The position numbers were made by a program, and so were the translations under genes. Shown one piece after another: positions 36,757 to 47,534 of a stretch of DNA of 64,000 nucleotides (position 1 is the first letter of the stretch; each line of letters starts with the position of its first letter). The notes beneath the pieces were generated by a model. The model did not search any database and had not been told where the DNA came from. It was given only the letters and a program-made list of their open reading frames with translations. Origin of the DNA: Haberlea rhodopensis (lineage: Eukaryota; Streptophyta; Magnoliopsida; Lamiales; Gesneriaceae). The stretch lies in NCBI GenBank assembly GCA_907163345.1, contig CAJQUN010001162.1, forward strand, positions 33,455 through 97,454, in the 5' to 3' direction.

Positions 36757-37942
36757 TTTACGGATAGGACGTTCAGTGTTTTTGCTATGCCATCCCTTCT
36801 TCCTCCTCTAAAGTTCCTACCACGTCCTCGACCACATTGAAAAGAACCTTGTGGTTGCTGAGGATTAGCATGTTTCTTCTGCTACGTTAATGAAGCAGTA
36901 TTAACAGTAGGGGTGTTGTTGTCCATATTGACGGTATATGAATCTCTCCAGCCTTCATGAGTCAATACGAGAGCCCCAACCTCTGCAGCAGAAAGAGTAT
37001 TTGCCCGTGATGTAATATGGACAACAACCGAATCATATTCGATCCCAACTCCTGCTAAAATGTAGAGAACTTGGTCTTCTTCAGAGGTTGCGTGACCACA
37101 CACCGGAAGGATATCGATGTATCCTTTCATCTTGCCAATATATTCTTTCATACTCAAGTTTCCTTTCTTCAAGGTTTGAAACTGAAGTTTGTGTTGCATA
37201 ACCCGGCCTATCGATCTTGTTGCAAAGAGACGAGAAACACACAGGCAAATTTGAGATGATGTTTCACATCCAATCATCTACCCTTGCACTCCTTCTGTCA
37301 TTGAGGCTAATAGAAAGGAAAACAAAAGTTGATTTTAGCAACACCATGTGGTATAGCTTGGATTAGAGATGTCAAACGGAGCGGACGGCACGAGGCACGG
37401 CACATCACAGAGCGTCACGGCACGACATGTTTTGCTACAGTGTCGTGCCGTGCCATGCCACAGGGTACCGGCCCGTGGGCCGGCACGGCACGGCACGAAC
37501 AGTAGAATTTTTTTTTTTTTAAGTGTAGCGATCAATCGGCAGTCATGTGTCGATCGATCGCTACTGAAAAAATAAAAAAAATGAACGAACTTGAAATGGG
37601 CCGTGCCAGCACGGCACGTATGGGCCGTGCCGGGCCATGCCTATTGTGGAAACGGGCCGGCACGGCACGGCACGGCCCGTTTGCCGTGCCGTTTGACACC
37701 TATAGCTTGGATTAATGGTTTCCACAGTATCATCTGCAGATAGTATCATTGCAGGAATGGGAGGATTTTCTGCAATGAAAGTTTCTAAAGACCCTTAATT
37801 CAAGCTATTTGAAGATTCCAAAGGAGATATTATCATCATTAAGCTTTACCGAATTAATTTGATGTGCTGGGTTGAAGATTATGAAATTTGGATTGGGATT
37901 GAATTGTAAACCAGATTCGACGTTGGAGGTGGTGTATGCCAT
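36757..37942 (-). pseudogene. Ty1/copia gag fragment, split by a foldback insertion
   Basis: The gag start (ATG at 37940-37942, MAYTTSNVESG) lies just inside a primer site on the minus strand. After several stops, a readable gag core follows at 36882-37277 (MQHKLQFQTLKKGNLSMKEY, ISEEDQ-like and YDSVVVHITSRANTLSAAEVGAL), then an RGRGRNFRGG-like tail near 36800. These are the usual blocks of the copia gag (UBN2) family, the RNA-packaging capsid protein. Protease and pol are absent, so the element is truncated at its 3' end. A 335-bp GC-rich insertion lies at 37366-37700. The short LTR suggests an Ale/Retrofit-like lineage. Confidence 0.8.
37366..37700. mobile_element. GC-rich foldback insertion with 14-bp target duplication
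   Basis: Its ends are inverted (GATGTCAAACGG... and ...CCGTTTGACACC), and its body is filled with GCACGGC/GCCGTGC words that can pair across the element. TATAGCTTGGATTA stands on both sides (37352-37365 and 37701-37714), and gag sequence reads on across it. Near the centre GTAGCGATCAATCG (37525-37538) and CGATCGATCGCTAC (37551-37564) form a 13/14-bp stem. It encodes nothing; probably a non-autonomous DNA transposon. Confidence 0.75.
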
Positions 37943-37945
37943 AAT

Positions 37946-37959
37946 GGCTCTGATACCAA
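37946..37959 (-). other. Primer binding site of the copia fragment
   Basis: TTGGTATCAGAGCC on the minus strand, between LTR end and gag start; matches initiator tRNA-Met priming. Confidence 0.8.
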
Positions 37960-38135
37960 GTTAGAATTTGAACAAAGGAAATGTGGAAATATTTTCCATT
38001 GATTTCTGTAAATGTGCTTCACATATTTATACACAAGTATCACAAGAGTAATCAAATAATATGACACCTGTACAGTTTCTTAAGACGAGTAAAACAAAAT
38101 ATAGCAATATAACAAACTCTCAAACAACTCTAACT
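37960..38135 (-). repeat. Short copia LTR (5' LTR)
   Basis: About 175 bp from (T)AGTTAGAGTTG to CAAATTCTAAC on the minus strand, directly before the primer site, with TGTATAAATA as a TATA box near 38030. The outer boundary is set by similarity to TGTTAG-type ends only and may be off by a few bases. Confidence 0.6.
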
Positions 38136-38235
38136 AATTCCATTAGAGGCGGCAGCTAACGGAAGCAGGCGTAAATCATCAATGGAATCCATGCACTCAG
38201 TAGGCAACAGAATAAGGTCATTTAACTGTAAGGGA

Positions 38236-38801
38236 TCAGCGGAACACCATAGTTGCCATTTGCAAACCCATAGCCCTCATTTCTGCTGTAAATGGGTAGC
38301 AGCAATCAAGAAAGTGTGTAAATCCTACTTCAAGGGAATGTGATGCTCTTTAGTCTTTACATCAAGGAAATGTAACTGTTGTACCATAGATGGCCTGGTT
38401 TCAGTGGCATAGGGATATAATATCAGCAAGAAGCAAGAAGCATTCAGCTTGATGAGTAAAGAATTAATCAAAGAAAACATAAAAGATATTGATTTAATTT
38501 AATCTCGAGATAAACTAGCATCAACTTCACTCAAAAAATGTCTATCACATAACGGCAGGATTTTTAGGGGTTATCGTCATTTATACCGATACCAACAAAA
38601 AATTTGAGCTTATAATGAAGAAAAATATTAATATTAATGCATAAAAACAAAGAATAATTTACTGTCAGAGGAAGCTTGAGTGACGATCAAAGGATCGAGC
38701 TTTTCAAATCCCTCCTTCCTCACCACCTTGATTGCCTCCCAAATAGTGGCAAGAGATACGGCTAATTGGTCCGTCAGCACCAGCAACTTATCCTGCCCCA
38801 T
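38236..38801 (-). CDS. Candidate small spliced gene, 62-aa protein, unknown function
   Basis: Inferred by eye from splice signals. Coding exon A is 38801-38663 (ATG at 38799-38801; MGQDKLLVLTDQLAVSL, then TIWEAIKVVRKEGFEKLDPL), preceded by an acceptor (ATGTAG|GGAATAG at 38810) and ended by a donor (CTGACA|GTAAAT). Coding exon B is 38285-38236, after acceptor TTTACAG|CAG, in phase, ending MRAMGLQMATMVFR and a TGA. A non-coding first exon with a good donor (TTCT|GTGAGTACC) ends at 39260. The predicted protein is mainly helical without a signal peptide or membrane span. I recognise no family. Exon B is the weakest part: all three frames are open there, and another frame runs on to about 38130. 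A copia LTR begins just downstream. Confidence 0.4.
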
Positions 38802-39259
38802 TTCTATTCCCTACATTAGAAATGGACGGAAAAAACAGGTCAAGATTAACCTCTATCAATGAACAAGTAAAAACCCTCTTGGCCATAAATTTTGGCGTCA
38901 TACTCTTAGATTGGAGTCTTTTCATTGAAATTCTGTAGAACCTAGTCCTACCGCATTCTATCCCTACATCGTTTGCAACATTTACAAGTGATATAACAAG
39001 GATGCACAACTCCCACCCCCCAAAAAATACTTTAGGAGAACACAACATTCATTTTGAGACAAGGGACAACAATTACCAAAACAAAAAACCACCAGAAAAA
39101 GGCATTCAACCATGATAACCTATAATTTACAAAGGGTTCAGATCACATGCAATCAATTTAAACTAGAAAAAAGCGGATTCTAGCTACATAATCTCTCACA
39201 GATAAATAAAAAATGGAAAAGAAGTATACAAAAGAATTGAACGGGCATTGGGTACTCAC

Positions 39260-39420
39260 AGAATATAAGGTGGCGCCTCCAATCGAGAAGCTATAGACGG
39301 CTGAGATGCGGCGGAGAATCGAAAAGAGGTGTTTTCCCCAATAGCCGACTCAAAATTCTCTCAGATTGAATTTTCGATGATTTATGAATTGGGGAAGTTG
39401 CCGCTGTATATCCGACTTAC
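39260..39420 (-). other. Putative 5'-UTR exon and promoter side of the small gene
   Basis: CT/GC-balanced leader-like sequence ends in a strong splice donor, TTCT|GTGAGT, at 39260. The transcription start is not fixed; no clear TATA box was found upstream to 39480. Confidence 0.35.
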
Positions 39421-39661
39421 TAACAACTTTTATGAAGTCGCATATCACTTCTTCCTCTCTCTTCCGTATATGGGATCGCTTGCTAAATCTTTTTTTTTTT
39501 TGTAAAATAATTTAAAAAAAAAATTTAAATTTCAAATATTCCACATTTTTTAAATTTTTGCAAAACTTCCCCAAAACGACACTCCAAAGAGCGGCCAATA
39601 CTTCTTGAGTGGCTACCTGTGGAAGAGGCGACCTCTGTTATATTGAGGGGCCGCTACCTAT

Positions 39662-40152
39662 TGTTAGAAAAGTGAAATAAATTAAATACTCGATCGATCG
39701 AGCACTATGCTCGATCGAGCGGGCCAAAATTTTTTGCCTCTTTTGAAACAGTAGCTCGACCGATCGAGTTTTTTGCTCGATCGATCGACATAGTGTCTGT
39801 TGCCAAGAATGGTGTGTCTATTCATGTTGGGATGCGTTTTTCCTTGATGGGGTGCATCATAAAAAGAGATTAAATTGAGAGCATTTTGTTTGTTCTTCAA
39901 GTTTCTTCTTTTGAGTGTTTTGAACCTTTGTGATTTGAGAACTTGTGATTTAGAGTGCTCCTATCACAAGTCATAGTCGTTGTATCTTGGGAGATAAATT
40001 GACATAGCAAATCGTTAGCACCATAGCGGGACAATATTGTCTTAAGGACGGAGATTACAAATCTCGCCTCGACATAAAACTTGTTTTGAAGCCATTGTTA
40101 TTTTGTTACTAAATTCCTGAGATACATTTTGAGAGATAAATTTTGTACTACA
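39662..40152 (+). repeat. 5' LTR of copia element C1
   Basis: 491 bp, TGTTAGAAAAG to TTTTGTACTACA, with CCTAT on its outer side (39657-39661). Relative to the 3' LTR it lacks about 80 bp that include the CTATATATACA box. It carries CTCGATCGATCGAG-type palindromes at 39690-39788. Confidence 0.9.
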
Positions 40153-40176
40153 ATCTTAAGACAATATTCGGCACAA

Positions 40177-43150
40177 ATGGCTTCTTCGAGTGCAACAACG
40201 ACTCATGTTCATCATAGTGAAAGGCCTGAAAAGTTCAATGGGAACGATTTCAAGCGGTGGCAACAAAAGATGCTATTTTACTTGACCACATGAGTTTGGC
40301 AAGGTTCTTAATATAAGAGGCTCCTACGGTTGAAGAATGAGAGACTGACACCCAAAAGAGGGCGGCTCTTGATGCATGGAATCAAATCGACTCCATATGC
40401 AAGAACTACATCCTAAATGGGTTAGGCAATAAATTATATAACGTTTATTGTCTTGTGAAAACATCAAGGAACTTTGGGCATCGCTGGAAAAGAAGTACAA
40501 ATCTGAGGATGTCGGCATGAAGAAATTCATAGTTGGACAGTTTTTGGATTTCAAGATGGTTGATACCAAGCATGTGATGGCGCAAGTGCAAGATCTACAA
40601 GTGATCTTGCATGACATTCATGCGGAGGGAATGAGTCTAAGTGATTCATTCCAAGTCGCCGCTATGATTGAGAAATTGCCTCCTATGTAGAAGGACTTCG
40701 AGAACTATCTGAAACACAAACGAAAGGAGATGAGTCTTGAAGACCTTGTGTTTCGACTACGAATCGAGGAGGACAACAAAGTTTCCGAGGGGAAGGCGGG
40801 TAGGTTTCAAATGGAACCACGGCCTAACCTAGTTGAACAAAGAACCGGATCAAAACGTAAGTTTGACGGTACGGCCTCCAACAGTGGCAAGGCGAAAAAG
40901 TTCAAAGGAAAATTCTATAAGTGTGGAAAGCCAATCACATGGCAAAGGATCGTCGTAACAAAGACACTCGTGGAAAAAGCAAAAGATCAAGTCAACGTGA
41001 CCGAACATGATATGATCTCGGAAGACTTGAATGATCCAATGTTAACCGCTATGATCTTTGAAGCTAATTTGGTGGACAATCCTATGGAATGGTTCGTCGA
41101 TTCTGGTGCAACCCGACATGTGTGCTCGGACAAGGCCATGTTCTCCACATACACTCCAATAAGTGGGCGTCAACTCTACATGGGAAACTTCACTACATCT
41201 CCGGTAATTGGACTGGGGAAGATGGTTCTAAAGATGACTTCGGGAAAGGAATTGACTTTGATAGATGTCCTACATGTTCCCGACATCCGAAAGAACCTGA
41301 TATCCAGATCGGCTCTAGTCAATGAGGGTTTTAGACTAGTTTTAGAATCTGGAAAAATTGTATTCTCCAAAAATGGAGTTTTTGTAGGAAAAGGCTACAT
41401 GGAGAAAAGCATATTCAAAATGAATGTAATGACGGTTAAACGTCAATTTGAAAGCAATAAAGTGAATGATTCTACTTATTTGATTGAGTCTTGTAATTTA
41501 TGGCATGATCGTTTCGATCATGTAAATTATGGTTCACTTAACAAATTAGTAAAGTTAAACTTATTGCATCAAATGAATGTTAACTTAAAACATAAGTGTG
41601 AAACTTGTGTTGAAGCCAAGTTAACAAAACCGCCATTTCATTCAATTGAAAGAACTACGACACCTCTTGAATTAATCCATACGGATATATGTGATCTAAA
41701 GTTTGTGGAAACTAGAGGTGGGAAAAAATACTTCATCACTTTCATTGATGATTGTACAAGATATTGTTACGTCTATTTGCTAAGAACCAAATACGAGGCC
41801 TTGGTAGTATTCAAGTACTACAAGAATGAAGTTGAAAATCAACTTACAAAAAGATAAAGAATGTTCGAAGCGATAGAGGATGAGAATATTGAGCACCGTT
41901 TGAAGAATTTTACTCTGAGTATGACATTATTCACCAAACCACTGCCCCCTATTCACCTCAATCAAATGGTATTGCTGAACGTAAAAATCGTACTCTAAAA
42001 TAGATGATGATTTCCATATTGATAAGTTCTGGATTACCACAAAACTTGTGGGGGAAGCAATCTTGTCAGCCAACTACATTCTAAACAAAATACCACACAA
42101 AAGTAATGATAAAACTCTTTATGAGTTATGGAAAGGCCACAAGCCTTCATACAAATACCTGAAAGTGTGGGGGTGATTGGCTAAGGTAGAAGTACCAAAA
42201 CCAAAGCAAGTAAAAATTGGGTCTAAAACAATAGATTATGTATTTATTGGTAATGCTAACAGTAGTAATGCATATCGATTTTTAGTACATAAATTTGAAA
42301 TAAGTGATGTGCATGAAGGTACAATCATGGAATCAAGAAATGTAGTATTTTTTGAAGAAATATTTCCTTACAAAACTAACAAGGAAATGAGCCCTAAGAA
42401 AAGGGTGTATGAATACGCTAACCATGACTCTATTGAGGAAGTAGAGCCACAACGTAGCAAGAGGACCAAAGTGGCTAAGACTCATGGTCCTGACTTCATG
42501 ACATATATGTTGGACAATGAACCTAGATCGGTTAGCGGCACATTATTTATTCCTGATGCTCTTTTGTGGAAAGATGCTATTAATGGCGAAATAGAATCCA
42601 TAATGCAAAACCACACGTGGGAATTGGTAGACCTTCCAACTGGAAGTAAACCATTAGAATGCAAATGGATTCTTAAAATGAAATATAAGTCTGATGGTTC
42701 AATTGATAAGTACAAGGCGAGACTCGTGGCAAAGGGATATAGACAAAAAAAGAAGGCCTTGATTACTTTGATACATATTCACAGTCATGAGAATTACGTC
42801 CATTAGAGTTATCATTGCTATCGCTGCTCTAAACAATTTAGAGATACATCAAATTGATGTAAAAACAACATTCCTCAATGGGGAACTTAAGGAGGAAATT
42901 TATATGAAACAACCCGAGGGGTTTGTTGTTCCCGGACAAGAGAAAAAAGTATGTAGACTCGTTAAGTCCTTGTGGTGGATACCCAACCTATGTGACCGGA
43001 GATCCCAATATCTAGGTTCAAAAGGGACAACCAAACTACGAGATTGTATAAACACCTTGGAAATTATTCTTCGACCCATACCTATGATAATGGGTGTAGC
43101 CTGTAAAAGGGTACGAGGATATGCGAAATACTTTAATGATTCCTAAGACA
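40177..43150 (+). pseudogene. Decayed Ty1/copia gag-pol of C1
   Basis: The gag start is at 40177 (MASSSATTTTHVHHSERPEKF) with a frame break by 40290. Gag continues in pieces (40448-40690, TAG at 40688, then 40730 on). The zinc knuckle is broken (YKCGKPITWQ). Protease has WFVDSGATRHVCS near 41090. Integrase has a WHDRFDHVNYGSL finger, CETC and the first catalytic Asp in HTDICDLKF, then breaks at 41857. RT remnants are LECKWILKMKYKSDG, KARLVAKGYRQ and QIDVKTTFLNGELKEEIYM, to about 42980. The YVDD box and RNase H are missing, so this copy is dead. Confidence 0.88.
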
Positions 43151-43508
43151 TATTAGAATGTGTTGGAGTATAGCGGGATACTCTTCTAGGAGATCACATA
43201 CATAAGTGTGAAGTGTGGTCGCTTCAAAGAATGGTAAGCACTTATGAAACAAAGCGTGGTTCATGGCCGAAACAGACACAACCGTAAGAAACCAATACGA
43301 ATGTTAGAATTATTATGGTGTGGGTTCAATGGTCTTGGTTTACACCAACGACTAAATAATTCAAGACTATAAGTTCACTATTAAGTCAAGTAAATCTGAT
43401 TGAATGCTACTACGTAAGATTCAAAGCCGCAAGCTATCTCTCCAGATGCCATAATAGTTCGTCAAAGCACTCATTGTATACATGCATAATTTAATTCATG
43501 TGGGGGAT
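43151..43508 (+). mobile_element. Non-coding 3' end of C1 interior with polypurine tract
   Basis: Remnants of the 3' pol region without readable domains, ending in GTGGGGGAT (43500-43508) directly before the LTR. Confidence 0.6.
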
Positions 43509-44066
43509 TGTTAGAAATGTGAAATAAATTAAATGCTCAATCGATCGAGCGGGCCATAAATTGTCGCCTATTTTGAAACAGTGACTCGATCGATCGAACT
43601 CTTTGCTCGATCGGTCGACCACTGTGTCCGTTGCCAAGAATGGTGCGTCATTCATGTTGGAATGCGTTTTTTCCTTGATGGGGTGCATCCAAATGGTGAC
43701 TTTTGGACTTGTTTTTTGTTTCACTATATATACAACACATCCCCATTTATTTTAGCACATGATTTCGAAATATCATAAAAATAGATTAAATTGAGAGCAT
43801 TTTGTTTGTTCTTCAAGTTTCTTCTTTTGAGTGTTTTGAACCTTTGTGGTTTGATAACTTGTGATTTAGAGTGCTCATATCACAAGTCATAGTCGTTGTA
43901 TCTTGAGAGACAAATTGCCATATCAAACCGTTAGAACCATAGCCAGACAATATTGTCTTAAGGAGGGAGATTATAAATCTAGCCTCGACATAAAACTTGT
44001 TTTGAAGCCATTGTTGTTTTGTTACTAAATTCCTGAGATACATTTTAAGAGAAATTTTGTACTACA
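43509..44066 (+). repeat. 3' LTR of copia element C1
   Basis: 558 bp, TGTTAGAAATG to TTTTGTACTACA, followed by CCTAT (44067-44071), the matching target duplication. It keeps the TATA-containing segment (CTATATATACA near 43723) that the 5' LTR lost. Palindromes CGATCGAT lie at 43536-43620. Confidence 0.9.
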
Positions 44067-46110
44067 CCTATGATAGTGGTCCGTCTGTTTTTTTTTTTAA
44101 ATTTTAAATTTTAATAAAATTTTATGAAAATAAATTGAGTGGCCACCTATAGAAGAGGCGGCCACTAAAATTTTTATATTAGTATAATATATATTATAAT
44201 ATATTAATTTATTATATTATTATTAATTTAATAAATAACATTTATTTTATTATTTATAATATATATAATATAATAATATTAATTTATTATAATAATTATA
44301 CATAATTAATATTATATTACTATTAAAATAATTAATCCTCATAGCATCGAGCATCTATTGTTATTTTTATTGTTGATGTTGAATGATGATTTTGAATGAA
44401 CGATGGTGTTGAGAGACGTTGAAATGAGCGACGTGTTCTTATTATTATTGTTGTTGTTAATTGTGTAGCAGATGTTGATGGTCGTTGAAATAAGCAACGT
44501 GCTATTATTGTTATTATTATTATTGTTGATTGTGTAGCAGGTGTTGATGGTCGTTGAAATGAGCAAGGGCGGACACAAAATTTTCAGGAAGTGGGGCAAA
44601 AAAAATTTAACATTAAAATAGAGGTAAAAAACTTTTTAAGAGTCAAAATATAATTTAAAGGGATGCAAAAAGTAATTTTTGAAACTCATTTTTATATAAA
44701 ATATATAATTTTATAAATGTTACATATAAAATAAAACAAAACTAAATTTCATATAAATCAAAATATAACTATTATTTATTAAATCAATAATAAAATAATT
44801 AGTTAATATATTAAATAACTATTATAATAAAATATAAAATATGCCAAATTTTTTCCCTTATTCCTGGAAATCATGCGTCCCCCCTGCTCATTTCAACGAC
44901 CCTTAACATTCGCTACACAATCAACAATAACAATAATAATAAGAATAATATGTCACTCATTTCAACATCTCTTAACATCATCCTTCATTCAAAACCATCA
45001 ATATATCATCATTGAACAACGACAATAGAAATAAAAATGCATGCTCGATGATATGATGATAAATTATATTAATGATAATATGATATTAATTATATACAAT
45101 TATTATGATAATTAATATTATTATATTGTATATATTATAAGTAATATAATAAATATTATTTATTAAATTAATAATAATATAATTAATTAATATATTATAA
45201 TATATATTATAATAATATTAATAATTGAGTGGTCGCCTCTTCTATAGGCGCCACTCAATTTATTTTTTAAAAAAAGTTATTAAAATTTTAAAAAAAAAAA
45301 AAAGAGGGATCGCTACCTGTGGTAGCGACCCCTCAATGTAAGAGGCGGCCTCTCATAGTTTTGTAAGGATTTTAAAAATATGGTCTTTTTGAAATTTAAA
45401 ATTTTTTTTGAATTATTATTTTTAAAAAAAATCGAGATTCAGCTCTATCAGATGGAGAAGGTTATTTTTTACCTCCCTTCCCGAAAATCTTGCGTCTGCC
45501 CTACTCATTTCAACGACCATTAATATCGCGACACAATCAATAATAACAATAATAATAAGAATAACATATAGCTCATTTCAACGACCATCAACATCATCGT
45601 TCATTCAAAACCATCAATATATAATCATTTAACAGCGACAATAGAAATAACAATACATGATCGATGATATGAGGATCAATTATAGTAATAATAATATATT
45701 ATTAATTATGTAAAATTATTATAATAAAATATTATTATTATATTATATAAATTATAAGTAATATAAGAAATTATTATTTATTAAGTTAATAATAATATAA
45801 TTTATTAATATAATATAATATTATGATAATATTAAAAATCGAGGGGCAGCCTATTTTAATGGCGGCCCCTCAATTTACTTTTTTAAAAAATTATTAATAT
45901 TTTAAAAATTAAAAAAAAAATAGAGGGGCTGCTACTTGTTGTAGCGGCCCTTCAATAAAACAAAAGCCGCTTCACAAGTAGGCGGCTAGTCAAGAAGCAT
46001 TGGTCGTTGTTGGGGTAGTTTTATAACGATTTTAAACATGCGATAATTTTGAAATTTTAAATTTTTTTGAATTATTTTTTTAAAAAAACCCTAAATCTGA
46101 GAACTCGATG

Positions 46111-47534
46111 AACCGGCAGACTGATTTGGTCGTTTAATTTACTGAATTTTAATTGATACATAAAATGTACAATAAATGGATGAGTTTTTTTATTAAAAAA
46201 AAACTATGGCTCAATTGCTAAAAAGTCATCTGTTTATCTCTTGTTAAAATGATGAAATATTAATAATATAATGATATATAATTATGATTACTTATAAACA
46301 ATATATATAGATATTTTCATAGAATATATATTGTTGGGAATACTTTTAACAATATATTATTTGTATATAGAATGTTGCTTCTGTTGAATTTCTACCTAAT
46401 ATATGTCGACAATCGTAACTATTTTCTTATAAAATAAAATATTTAATTTTTTATTCGATAATAATTGATCCAACGATTCAACCACTGGTTAACTAGTTGA
46501 ACCATAAACATAGTGACCCACTACTTTTAACTGGGTCGATGTTAGAACTAGTTTTAAAAGCTATGATTGAAAGTCATAAGTATTTAACTTTTATTAGTCT
46601 AGTCTCTCTTATCATAGTTTTCAAAACATCCTACACTGAAAATGACTCAAATGAGCTAACATGTCAAAGAAAGACCAAAAATCTTGAGTTGGAAGAAAAC
46701 TCACATTGAAGATCGATCCTGAAGCAAGTGTGATTGCGCTTTCTTTAAACAATAAAATTCTATCGTTGTACGATTTAACTCAAATAGCATGATTAACCGC
46801 AAGTGTACAGTGTCAAGTTTAGTATAGATAATAGAGAATATGTTGTCGAACCCAAAAAGACTAACTAGCAAGTACCATATAAGATTATTCAAACTATATT
46901 TAACATACGCAATCGAAGTAAGTAAACTAACTATATAAAGAAAATAAACCACTATTATTCCAACCAGGCAAATAAAAGATAACGAGAAAATCAACTTGGT
47001 AAAGAGAATAATCTTCTCCTTTGAGAATAATAAAAAATGAAAAGTGTCCAATTGGAACATGAAAACATGACTAAATTGGTTCTAGTTACTGTGTCCCGAA
47101 TAAGGGATATTATTACTTAAAGATATATACTAGGCAAAAAATATCCAAATCAAAAGGACATCCTTGGGCCAAGAAATGCCTATGCAATTCAAATAGTCTG
47201 AATCAGTTCCATTATCAGATGTATTATGATAGTTGAGGTAGTGACTTATGGGAAATGTAAGATTTTTTTATGATGAAAGAATATTATGTTGTTCAATATA
47301 TTCCTTGAAAAACAATATTTTACAACTGAAACATACAATCCCACTTCAAGATCTCGGTTACTAATATTTATCCGAATATTGCATTGCAACTCACTACTCC
47401 ATGTTAAACCTCTTACCTCTTTGTTTCAACTCAAAGAGTTCTAACTTAAGATTTCCATGATGCATAGTATAAGTTATAACCATCAAGTATAAGAAGAGAG
47501 GGCTCCGAAAAGTTTCACACTTTTTAGTAGCTAG
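46111..47534. other. AT-rich intergenic stretch downstream of the ZIP gene
   Basis: No gene supported. The segment starting GATTAACCGCAAGTGTACAG (46791) has the look of a dispersed plant repeat but no ends could be fixed. The rest is AT-rich and probably holds the ZIP 3' UTR near 47450-47534. Confidence 0.4.

Larger units (their letters stand above)
39480..46110. mobile_element. Large inverted-repeat (foldback-like) element with nested copia
   Basis: The left arm (39480-39661 continuing at 44067-44580) is repeated inverted at 44885-45440 and again, in that inverted sense, at 45480-46110. Shared blocks in order are a poly-T/A end, CCAAAACGAC, GAGTGGCYACCT, GAGGCGGCC, long AT tracts, GATGATTTTGAATGAACG and TTGAAATGAGC followed by ATT/TTG trinucleotide runs. 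The first arm is interrupted by a copia element with a CCTAT duplication. The 300-bp centre (44580-44885) is AT-rich. No transposase is visible. GGCCGC/GCGGCC words cluster near the ends like subterminal repeats. Confidence 0.6.

Noticed and set aside
38130..38285. Alternative long last exon of the small gene in another frame (ending AAASNGIS)
   Set aside because: It does not join in phase with exon A through the visible acceptor; kept only as a doubt.
44339..44599. Asn-rich open frame
   Set aside because: Translation of ATT/TTG trinucleotide runs in a foldback arm.
46403..46414. ATGTCGACAA, close to a zinc-deficiency response element
   Set aside because: The last position does not fit RTGTCGACAY and it lies over 1 kb downstream of the ZIP stop.
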